Assembly: GCA_963205525.1 (NCBI GenBank)
Contig: CAUJJP010000127.1
Location: 1-8,916, forward strand
Source of the DNA: Pseudomonadota bacterium
GTDB taxonomy: Bacteria > Pseudomonadota > Gammaproteobacteria > Burkholderiales > Burkholderiaceae
Reading direction: 5' to 3'
DNA: 8,916 bases
Numbering within the stretch: position 1 is the first letter of the stretch; the number at the start of each line of letters is the position of its first letter. Position numbers and translations under genes: made by a program. Below, piece after piece: positions 1 through 8,916 of the stretch. The notes under the pieces are model-generated. The model was not told where the DNA came from. It worked only from the letters and a program-made list of their open reading frames with translations, and made no database searches.

Positions 1-110
1 GCTGCGCCCGCGGCGGGCCGATGCAGGATGCCGAGCAGGCGCTCGCCCTCGCAGCCGAAGGCGAGGGCCTCTTCGCGCGGGGTGTTCAGCGCGGGCGGCG
101 CGGCGCTCAT
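1..110 (-). CDS. Exosortase A system-associated hydrolase 1 (N-terminal fragment, runs off the window)
   Basis: Only the first 36 codons are present; the gene continues past the left edge. The visible protein starts MSAAPPALNTPREEALAFGC and continues with a segment ending in LLGILHRP. This resembles the opening of the alpha/beta-hydrolase family called hydrolase 1 in exosortase A loci (TIGR03100 as I recall), whose members open with a short 'REEAL.F.C....LVGI.H.P' strand pair. The ATG at 108-110 is well supported by a GGAGG ribosome binding site eight bases upstream, the clearest in the window. It follows hydrolase 2 by 58 nt on the same strand, the pairing typical of these loci, and that neighbour is the main support for the name. 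The catalytic residues lie outside the window, so activity cannot be judged. Its substrate is not known for the family. Confidence 0.72.
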   Translation of the reverse strand, partial: MSAAPPALNTPREEALAFGCEGERLLGILHRPAAGA

Positions 111-118
111 TGGGCTCG

Positions 119-123
119 CCTCC
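119..123 (-). promoter_or_regulatory. Ribosome binding site of hydrolase 1
   Basis: The minus strand reads GGAGG with an eight-base spacer to the ATG at 108-110. It is a full Shine-Dalgarno core and fixes the start of hydrolase 1. The other genes here have weak or no such site, so hydrolase 1 may be translated more independently than its neighbours. Confidence 0.7.
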
Positions 124-168
124 GCGCTGCGCGCTGCGGGATGAGCGCTTGGGAGCGGCCCGGCGCGC

Positions 169-1083
169 TCATGCGAGGGTCGCCTCGGGCGCAGGGTCAT
201 GCGCGGCTGCGGCGCCGACGCACAGGGCGGCGGCGCCGGCCTCGATCAGCGCGGGCGCGTCCTCGATCTCGGCGGTCTGCCAGAAGGGCGGGCCTTGGAC
301 GGCCTGGGCATGCAGTTGCCAGCCGGCGCTGGCCCAGGCTGCGCGCGCGGCAGCGCCCGCGGGGGCGAGGCTGGCCGGGGACATCGTCGAGACTTCGAGC
401 CATATCAGATGGCCGCGCGGCATGGCCTGCGGCGGCTGCAATTGCGCCGCGTCCAGCCCGGCGCAGAGGGCGGGGTCGAGCAGGTAGCCGGCGACCTCGA
501 CCGGACGACCGGCGGCGAGTTCGGCGCGCAGCTGCTCCATGGCCGCCTTGGCCTGCCCGGCGAGCAGTTCGCCCGCGGCCTTCAGGCGCAGGAACTGCTG
601 CAGCAGCAGCTTGCCCACGGGGGCCGGCTGCCAGAAGAGGAAGTGGCAGGCCTGGCCGCGTGCGGCCAGGCGGGCGCCGGCCTCGGCCGCCAGCAGGCAG
701 CCCGCGCGCAGACCCCACAGCCACAGCGGCGGCGCGTCCGCGTCCGCGTTTGCGTCCCCCGCAGGCTGCGCATGCTGCTGCTGCAGCCAGGTGGCGGCGG
801 CGACGACGTCGTCGACCCAGCGCGTCCAGCGCGCGTCGCCGAAGTCGCCTGCGCTGTCGCCGCAGCCCAGCAGGTCGATCTGCACGACGGCAAAGCCCTC
901 GGCGGCAAGCGCGCGCGCCTGCAGCGCGGCCATGCGGCGGGACTTGTTCATTTCCTCCGCGAAGGGGTGGACGTAGACGACGAGGCCGCGCGGCCTGGCC
1001 GCGGGCCGGTGGTGCACGAGCAGCCGCGCGGCAAGCGGCGTGTCGTCGACCGCCAGGAAGAGGGGTTCGAAGGTCGGGCTCAT
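169..1083 (-). CDS. Exosortase A system-associated hydrolase 2 (alpha/beta-hydrolase fold)
   Basis: A 304-residue cytoplasmic protein with no signal peptide or membrane segment. Residues 33-50 hold the strand and loop GLVVYVHPFAEEMNKSRR, and residues 67-80 hold VQIDLLGCGDSAGD, both hallmarks of the exosortase A-associated hydrolase 2 family (TIGR03101 as I recall). The usual nucleophile elbow Gly-x-Ser-x-Gly is replaced by G-L-R-A-G at residues 124-128, so the classical serine is absent; I believe this is shared by the family, which would make 'hydrolase' a fold name rather than a proven activity. A short Asp/Ala repeat (DANADADA, residues 110-117) looks like a lineage-specific loop. The ATG at 1081-1083 is chosen because the protein then begins as family members do. 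No good ribosome binding site precedes it; instead an 11-bp tandem repeat gives overlapping start/stop codons. ACP1 lies 119 nt upstream and hydrolase 1 follows, so the three form a likely operon. Confidence 0.85.
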   Translation of the reverse strand: MSPTFEPLFLAVDDTPLAARLLVHHRPAARPRGLVVYVHPFAEEMNKSRRMAALQARALAAEGFAVVQIDLLGCGDSAGDFGDARWTRWVDDVVAAATWLQQQHAQPAGDANADADAPPLWLWGLRAGCLLAAEAGARLAARGQACHFLFWQPAPVGKLLLQQFLRLKAAGELLAGQAKAAMEQLRAELAAGRPVEVAGYLLDPALCAGLDAAQLQPPQAMPRGHLIWLEVSTMSPASLAPAGAAARAAWASAGWQLHAQAVQGPPFWQTAEIEDAPALIEAGAAALCVGAAAAHDPAPEATLA

Positions 1084-1123
1084 CGGCAGCTCATCGGCAG
1101 CTCATCGGCAGCTCACCGGCAGC
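1081..1123 (-). repeat. 11-bp tandem repeat across the start codon of hydrolase 2
   Basis: The plus strand shows catcggcagct three times in a row (1081-1091, 1092-1102, 1103-1113), then a one-base variant, caccggcagc (1114-1123). On the minus strand each unit carries a start codon: GTG in the diverged unit, then ATG, ATG, and the ATG of hydrolase 2 itself. Because 11 is not a multiple of three, each earlier start opens a frame of only four codons (M-S-C-R), whose TGA stop overlaps the next ATG as ATGA. The last of these stops overlaps the hydrolase 2 start. This could couple or tune translation, or be a neutral slippage product. Confidence 0.85.
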
Positions 1124-1202
1124 GTGGGCGCGGCGACGGGCAGGCGCGGTGGCTGATCGCCATCCGCCCCGGGCCGCCTGCTGCCTGCCGCGGGCGCCGG
1201 GC

Positions 1203-1451
1203 TCACTGCGCGATCTGCGCGCTGACGAAATCGGCCAGCGCGCCGACGGTGGCGAAGGCGCTGCCGTCGAGATCGTCGTCGGCGACGAAGCCCAGGCGTT
1301 CCTCGAGCGTGGTGATGAGCGTGGCCACGGCCATCGAATCGAGCTCGGGGATGGCGCCCAGCAGCGGGGTTTCGCGCGTGAAGCTCGCGGCACGGCCGCC
1401 GAGGCTGAGAACCTCGTCCAGCACGTTGATGACTTCGCGGGTGACGTCCAT
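1203..1451 (-). CDS. Acyl carrier protein, exosortase A system-associated (ACP1)
   Basis: An 82-residue acidic protein with the acyl carrier fold. Residues 37-40 read L-D-S-M, where Ser39 is the expected 4'-phosphopantetheine attachment site. The N-terminal stretch VLDEVLSLGGR (residues 10-20) and the segment LLGAIPELDSM are typical of the dedicated ACP of exosortase A loci and unlike housekeeping AcpP, which has DSL and more acidic helix II. It should carry an acyl or aminoacyl thioester in the cytoplasm, probably loaded by the AMP-forming ligase at the right end. It is about two-thirds identical by hand alignment to ACP2 at 8189-8437 (one gap). The ATG at 1451 matches the common MDV start of both copies; no clear Shine-Dalgarno is seen. 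It stands 196 nt after the DegT gene with its own -10-like box, so it may head a separate transcript with the two hydrolases. Confidence 0.88.
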   Translation of the reverse strand: MDVTREVINVLDEVLSLGGRAASFTRETPLLGAIPELDSMAVATLITTLEERLGFVADDDLDGSAFATVGALADFVSAQIAQ

Positions 1452-1531
1452 CGGGTTCGGGGCAGTTGGGCTTGGGCGTCGCGGCTTGCGCGGCGCAATC
1501 GAGAGGCTCGCAAGGCAGCGCGCGAACGCGC

Positions 1532-1541
1532 CATTCTAGGT
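1532..1541 (-). promoter_or_regulatory. Shared 10-mer with TAGAAT (-10-like) upstream of ACP1
   Basis: The minus strand reads ACCTAGAATG. The hexamer TAGAAT (1533-1538) resembles a sigma-70 -10 box and the same 10-mer lies before ACP2 at 8476-8485. No convincing TTGACA-like -35 box is found 16-18 nt upstream. A start of transcription about seven bases downstream would give a leader of some 75 nt before the ACP1 ATG. The repetition of the identical 10-mer before both paralogues is the main reason to report it. Confidence 0.4.
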
Positions 1542-1548
1542 AGGCGTG

Positions 1549-1568
1549 CCGGCAGCGGGGGCTGCCGG
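1549..1568. repeat. Perfect 8-bp inverted repeat (GC-rich hairpin) between the DegT gene and ACP1
   Basis: ccggcagc and gctgccgg face each other across a four-base gggg loop. It sits 80 nt after the DegT stop codon and about 10 nt upstream of the TAGAAT box. There is no T-run on the minus strand after it, so it is not a standard intrinsic terminator. It overlaps the place where a -35 box would be, so an operator is also possible. In such GC-rich DNA chance hairpins are frequent. Confidence 0.4.
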
Positions 1569-1647
1569 GGCCGTGCCGGGGCGGCGGTTTCGGTGACGGG
1601 GTTCTCGATCGTGGCCGCTGCGGCGGCGCCTGCGGGCGCGTGCGCGC

Positions 1648-2835
1648 TCAGGCACGGCGGGCGGCGGCCTGCACGAGCGCGATCATCCAGGCCATCTGCG
1701 CGTCGTCCAGCGCCTGGTGGCAGGGCAGGTGAAAGACGCCCTGGCGGTAGGCGCGCGCCACCGCGCAGGCGCTGACCGCCATGTCGTCCCAGCGCCAGAT
1801 CGGCAGGCCCATGCGCTTGAGCGGGTGGAACAGCGGCGCCGGATCGAACACGCGCAGCGGGAACATGTAGGGCGCCACGCCCTCGGGGAGCTCGGGAAAC
1901 AAGGGTGCCACGCCGGGCAGGGCGTCCACGGCCTGCAACCACTGCCGGTAGCGCGTGCGGCGGCGCGCGATCAGGGCCTGCAGGTCGGTGCGGCGCTCGA
2001 TCCAGCGCGAGATTGCCAGGCCCCGGATGGCCTGCTCCTGCGGGCGGTATTCGTCGGAGGGCTGCTCGCTGGTCTCGCGCCAGTCGCACCCGGGCGGCGC
2101 CGGCTGGGCGGCCAGGGCCGTCAGCTCGGCCTCGATCGCCGCGGCGGCGGCGTCGAGGGGCAAGGCTCGCGGCCGGCGGCTGCAGGCGCGCAGGGCCTGC
2201 AGCGCGGCGCGCAGCTCGGCGCGGAACCCGGGACCGCGCGGCGGTGCCGGCGGCAAGGGCGCGCCGCCTGCGGCCCACAGCCAGCCGCCGTCGGGGCAGG
2301 GGAAGAACTTGTAGGGGCTGCTGACGGCGTAGCGGCCGCTGGCGCCCATGGCCGCGCGCGTGGCGCTGGCGCCGGTGAAGGGCAGGGCGTGCGAGCAGTC
2401 CTCGATCAGCGCGATGCCCTGCTCGCGGCACCAGGCGGCGACCGCTTCGACTTCGCGCGGCAGGCCGAAGTAGTGTGTCAGCAGCAGCGCCGCGGGCGGT
2501 GTGCGGCAGGCCGCGGCGACGCGGCGCAGGCCGTCGAGATCGGCGTGCAGCTCGGGCGTGAGCGGGTAGAGCGCGACTTCCGCACCCAGGGCGAGCGCGG
2601 GGTCGAGCATCGTGCGGCAGTGGTAGGCCGGGGCCAGCAGCGAACGCGTGGGGCCGACGCCGGTCAGACGATAGGCTGCGCCCAGCGCGTAGCGCCCGCG
2701 CGCGAAATGCCGCCGCGGCACGGGCGGCGCGGCGCGCGCGGGGCCGAGCTGGCTGCGGTCCAGCGGCGGCAGCGCGGGCACGCGCGGGCGTGGGAAGGCG
2801 CAGGCCGAGGGGTCGAAGCGGTCGTACTGCAGCAT
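1648..2835 (-). CDS. DegT/DnrJ/EryC1/StrS-family PLP-dependent aminotransferase-like protein
   Basis: A 395-residue fold-type I PLP enzyme. Residues 141-150 (IALIEDCSHA) hold the Asp146 expected to contact the PLP pyridine nitrogen, and Lys176 in S-S-P-Y-K-F-F is the likely Schiff-base lysine, followed by a glycine-rich turn (PDGG, 181-184). An earlier segment, LAPAYHCRTMLDPAL (67-81), matches the substrate/cofactor loop seen as 'P.yt...t..a' in the family. Such enzymes usually transaminate keto-sugars bound to nucleotides, but some act on cyclitols or small carbonyl compounds. The context around its lysine is not the common S-x-H-x-x-K-x form, so I do not assign a substrate. The ATG at 2833-2835 lies 8 nt after the NRPS stop codon, so it is probably translationally coupled. 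It may make the amine that accepts the NRPS product, or modify the product; both are inference. The reading frame is open far upstream, but that part is a shadow of the NRPS gene. Confidence 0.82.
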   Translation of the reverse strand: MLQYDRFDPSACAFPRPRVPALPPLDRSQLGPARAAPPVPRRHFARGRYALGAAYRLTGVGPTRSLLAPAYHCRTMLDPALALGAEVALYPLTPELHADLDGLRRVAAACRTPPAALLLTHYFGLPREVEAVAAWCREQGIALIEDCSHALPFTGASATRAAMGASGRYAVSSPYKFFPCPDGGWLWAAGGAPLPPAPPRGPGFRAELRAALQALRACSRRPRALPLDAAAAAIEAELTALAAQPAPPGCDWRETSEQPSDEYRPQEQAIRGLAISRWIERRTDLQALIARRRTRYRQWLQAVDALPGVAPLFPELPEGVAPYMFPLRVFDPAPLFHPLKRMGLPIWRWDDMAVSACAVARAYRQGVFHLPCHQALDDAQMAWMIALVQAAARRA

Positions 2836-2843
2836 CGGGCCGA

Positions 2844-6834
<3,991 letters not shown>

Positions 6835-6842
<8 letters not shown>

Positions 6843-8160
6843 GCAGGCTGTCCTGCACCGCCTGCTCGATGATTGCCAAGCCCTCTTCGAGCTCCGCGTC
6901 CGGGATGGTCAGCGGCGGCAGCAGCTTGAGCACGGTGTCGCGCCGGCCGGCGGTTTCGATGACGAGGCCAAGCTCGAAGCAGCGCGCCGAGACGCGCGTC
7001 ATGAACGCGTCCCCGAGTGCCGCACCGTCCACGCCCCAGATCAGGCCCAGGCCGCGCACGGCCAGACGCGGGTCGAGGCCTGCCACGCGCTCGCCGAGCC
7101 GCTGCGCGCACAGGCGGCCCTTGCGCTCGACCTCGGCCTGCAGGTCGAGCCGGGCGGCCAGCTCGAGCCCGGCCCTGCCGCCGACGAAGGCGAGCTGGTT
7201 GCCGCGGAAGGTGCCGGTGTGTTCGCCGGGCTGCCAGAGATCGAGCTGCGGGCGCAGCAGGACCAGCGACATCGGCAGGCCATAGCCGCTGATCGCCTTG
7301 CTGAGCACGACGATGTCGGGCGTGATGCCGGCGCGCTCGAAGCTGAAGAAGGGGCCGCTGCGGTGGCAGCCGACCTGGATGTCGTCGACGATCAGCAGCA
7401 CGCCGTGGCGCTGCAGCAGGGCGTGCAGCTCGCGCAGCCAGGCGGTGGGCGCGAGCTTGATGCCGCCTTCGGCCTGCAGCGTCTCGAGGATCACGGCCGC
7501 GGGCTTCTCGACGCCGGAGTGGGTGTCGACGATGAGGCGCTCGATCCACGCGAGCACGGCCTCGGCACCGAGGTGCTCGTCCGGGAAAGGCACGAAGGTC
7601 GCGTCGTGCAGGGCGGTTCCGGCCGCCGCGCGCTTGCCGCGATTGGCGGTGACGGCCAGGCTGCCCAGCGACAGGCCATGGTAGGCGCCGCTGAAGGCGA
7701 AGATGCCGTGCCGGCCGGTGGTCTTGCGCGCGATCTTGAGCGCGGCCTCGACGGCGTTGGCACCGGTCGGCCCGGTGAACTGCAACCGGTAGTCCAGCGC
7801 GCGCGGCGCGAGCACCCGCTGCACGAAGCTGTCGATGAAGGCGGCCTTGGCCTCGGTGTAGAGGTCCAGGCCGTGGGTGATGCCGTCGGCCTGCAGGTAG
7901 TCCAGCAGCCGCTGCTTGATGAAGTCGGGGTTGTGGCCAAAGGCCAGCGTGCCGGCCCCGGCGAAGAAGTCCAGGTAGCGGCGGCCGCCGGCGTCGAAGA
8001 GCAGCGCACCCTTGGCGCGGCCGAAGACGGTGGGGAAGGCGCGGCAGTAGCTGCGTACCTGCGACTCGTGGGCCTCGAACGGGGCCAGGAGGGAGGCGCC
8101 GGGCGCAAGATCCGGCGCGCCGGGCAAGGCGCTCGGGTGGGGCAGGTCGTGGATCCGCAT
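6835..8160 (-). CDS. EctB-like diaminobutyrate--2-oxoglutarate aminotransferase (class III)
   Basis: A 441-residue class III PLP aminotransferase, the length of EctB plus a slightly long N-terminus. It shows the EctB-type blocks in order: FEAHESQVRSYCRAFPTVF (28-46), DFFAGAGTLAFGHN (64-77), DGITHGLDL (92-100), FTGPTGANAVEAALK (128-142), IVDDIQVGCHRSGPFFSFE (257-275), LSKAISGYGLPMSLVLLRP (286-304) and GEHTGTFRGNQLAFV (312-326). Lys288 is the expected Schiff-base lysine and Asp259 the pyridine-nitrogen contact. The family converts L-aspartate 4-semialdehyde plus glutamate to L-2,4-diaminobutyrate and 2-oxoglutarate. No ectA or ectC is nearby, and the gene overlaps a Dab-type NRPS by 8 nt, so it more likely feeds the synthetase than ectoine synthesis. 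The ATG at 8158-8160 lies 28 nt after the ACP2 stop codon. It could instead act on a related semialdehyde; the EctB-like motifs make Dab the best call. Confidence 0.92.
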
Positions 8161-8188
8161 GACGATGCGCCCGCTTCGAGGGCGTGGC

Positions 8189-8437
8189 TCAGCGCACTTT
8201 CGCGGCCACCAGATCCGCCAGGGCGCCGACGCTGGTGAAGCTGTCGCTGTCGATCTCGTCGTCGGCGATGGCGATGTCCAGACGCTCTTCGAGCGTGGTG
8301 ATCAGCGTGACGACGGCCATCGAGTCGAGTTGCGGCACCGCGCCGAGCAGTCGCGTCTCGCGCGTGAACGCGGAGCTGCGGCCGCCGAGGCTGAGTACCT
8401 CGTCGAGCGCGCGGATGACCTCCTGGACGACGTCCAT
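8189..8437 (-). CDS. Acyl carrier protein, second exosortase A-type paralogue (ACP2)
   Basis: An 82-residue acyl carrier protein with L-D-S-M at 37-40 (Ser39 the phosphopantetheine site), VQEVIRALDEVLSLGGR at the N-terminus and a DEIDSDSF acidic segment near 60-67. It is about two-thirds identical to ACP1, with the DNA sharing a 17-bp exact block around cggccgccgaggctgag. It heads the aminotransferase-NRPS-DegT block and should hold an intermediate for that pathway, either the acyl group from the AMP ligase or the acceptor for the terminal condensation domain. The start at 8437 is chosen because it gives the same MDV opening as ACP1. In-frame alternatives are ATG at 8467 and GTG at 8470, adding MSAAADRKPS; a promoter at the TAGAAT box would put the transcript start near 8470, which argues for the shorter form. 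No clear ribosome binding site helps to decide. Confidence 0.87.
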   Translation of the reverse strand: MDVVQEVIRALDEVLSLGGRSSAFTRETRLLGAVPQLDSMAVVTLITTLEERLDIAIADDEIDSDSFTSVGALADLVAAKVR

Positions 8438-8475
8438 GCTGGGTTTGCGGTCGGCAGCGGCTGACATCACCGATT

Positions 8476-8485
8476 CATTCTAGGT
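8476..8485 (-). promoter_or_regulatory. Shared 10-mer with TAGAAT (-10-like) upstream of ACP2
   Basis: The minus strand reads ACCTAGAATG, identical to the 10-mer before ACP1. TAGAAT (8477-8482) would place a transcript start near 8470, some 33 nt before the preferred ACP2 ATG. The -35 region (around 8500-8506, TCCAGC/GTCCAG) is poor, so an activator or another sigma factor may be needed. I looked for a sigma-54 GG-N10-GC pattern in 8471-8641, because some PEP-CTERM genes use it, and saw no good one. Confidence 0.42.
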
Positions 8486-8641
8486 GGCGCCCTGCGTACG
8501 CTGGACGGTCCGCCGTCGCGCGAAGGCGGTGCCGCGGCAAGTCGTCACGCTTTGTGTCGTCTCCCCGGGCCGGATCGTCCATGGGGCATGAAGGCCGAAG
8601 GCGAGAATTCCGGCCACCGCCATCCTGCCTTGCCCAACGCG
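8486..8641. promoter_or_regulatory. Divergent intergenic region between ACP2 and the acyl-CoA ligase
   Basis: This gap separates two divergent transcripts and must hold the promoter of the plus-strand ligase unless that gene is read from elsewhere. I see a small inverted repeat (gacgg/ccgtc, 8504-8508 and 8513-8517) at the -35 position of the minus-strand promoter candidate, and a weak GAGAAT hexamer at 8603-8608 on the plus strand with no matching -35. No gene is supported here. Confidence 0.4.
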
Positions 8642-8916
8642 ATGAATGCTGCGCCCGCCGAAGCCGCCCTGCTGCACGAACTGATCCTGCGCGCGGCCGC
8701 GATCGGGCCCGGGCGCGCTGCGCTGACGATGGGGCCCGCGACCATGGACTACGCGGCCCTGCAGCAGCGCACGGCCGCCTTCGCCGCTGGCCTCCTGCAC
8801 CTGGACCTCGCGCGCACCGAGCGCGTGGGCATCTACCTCGAGAAGCGCTTCGAGACCGTGGTCGCGAGCTTCGGCGCGCCGGCCGCCGGTGGCGTGATGG
8901 TGCCGATGAACCCGCT
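8642..8916 (+). CDS. Acyl-CoA ligase (AMP-forming), exosortase A system-associated (N-terminal fragment)
   Basis: The first 91 codons of an ANL-superfamily enzyme that continues past the right edge. Visible features are the LLHELILRAAA opening helix, the strand pair ending in MDYAALQQRTAAFAAGLLHL, then ERVGIYLEKRFETVVASFGA and GGVMVPMNP, the last being the motif equivalent to A2 of adenylation domains. This pattern, in particular VGIYLEKR.E.V...FG......G.MVP.NP, is what I recall for the exosortase A-associated ligase (TIGR03098). It would activate a carboxylic acid with ATP and pass it to CoA or directly to an ACP; the substrate is not known for the family. The P-loop and catalytic lysine lie outside the window. 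ATG at 8642 is preferred by length; an in-frame ATG at 8588 would add 18 residues. It is divergent from the ACP2 operon, so the two may be co-regulated from the shared intergenic region. Confidence 0.85.
   Translation, partial: MNAAPAEAALLHELILRAAAIGPGRAALTMGPATMDYAALQQRTAAFAAGLLHLDLARTERVGIYLEKRFETVVASFGAPAAGGVMVPMNP

Noticed and set aside
1549..1568. Intrinsic terminator after the DegT gene
   Set aside because: The hairpin is perfect but is not followed by a T-run on the transcribed strand; reported only as an inverted repeat.
21..1775. Long plus-strand open frames opposite hydrolase 2 and ACP1
   Set aside because: The translation is Arg/Ala/Pro-rich with no motif, while the minus strand has recognised families over most of the same bases.
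1091..2431. Minus-strand open frame of 446 codons overlapping the DegT gene and ACP1
   Set aside because: It is the +1 shadow of two recognised genes and ends in the 11-bp repeat; no family features.
8471..8641. Sigma-54 (-24/-12) promoter, as used by some PEP-CTERM genes
   Set aside because: No GG and GC pair with the right 10-nt spacing in a good context was found on either strand by eye.

Overview
The window is a very GC-rich stretch with the codon bias and gene content of a betaproteobacterium, most likely Burkholderiales-like; the genus cannot be fixed from the sequence. It lies inside an exosortase A (PEP-CTERM/EPS) accessory locus. The two ends carry recognisable parts of that conserved set: on the minus strand a hydrolase 1 homologue (only its first 36 codons, at the left edge), hydrolase 2 and a dedicated small acyl carrier protein; on the plus strand, at the right edge, the start of the exosortase A-associated AMP-forming acyl-CoA ligase.

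Between these conserved parts sits something I do not know as a standard component of such loci: a second, paralogous acyl carrier protein (8189-8437), an EctB-like diaminobutyrate aminotransferase (6835-8160), a 1332-residue nonribosomal peptide synthetase (2844-6842) and a DegT/DnrJ/EryC1-family PLP enzyme (1648-2835). All are on the minus strand with spacings of 28 nt, an 8-nt overlap and 8 nt, so they look like one operon. The NRPS reads as C-domain remnant, adenylation, peptidyl carrier, complete condensation domain, with no thioesterase and no second adenylation domain. Its adenylation pocket reads by hand D-I-W-E-M-T-A-D-D-K, very close to signatures I remember for 2,4-diaminobutyrate (Dab). 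The aminotransferase next door is the family that makes Dab from aspartate semialdehyde. Two independent lines therefore point to Dab as the building block.

The layout on the minus strand, in transcription order, is ACP2, Dab aminotransferase, NRPS, DegT enzyme, a 196-nt gap, ACP1, a 119-nt gap, hydrolase 2, then hydrolase 1. Both ACP genes are preceded by the same 10-mer containing a TAGAAT (-10-like) hexamer, so the control element and ACP seem to have been duplicated on either side of the NRPS block. An 11-bp tandem repeat just before hydrolase 2 creates a chain of four-codon reading frames, each overlapping the next start codon as ATGA.

A working model, which is inference: the acyl-CoA ligase loads a carboxylic acid onto ACP1 or ACP2, the aminotransferase supplies Dab, the NRPS activates Dab on its carrier domain, and the terminal condensation domain passes it to an amine or hydroxyl acceptor (possibly carrier-bound, possibly made by the DegT enzyme). 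The product would be a small Dab amide or ester used by the exosortase/EPS system. The divergent region 8471-8641 probably holds promoters for both directions. I see no RNA genes, mobile elements or CRISPR arrays.
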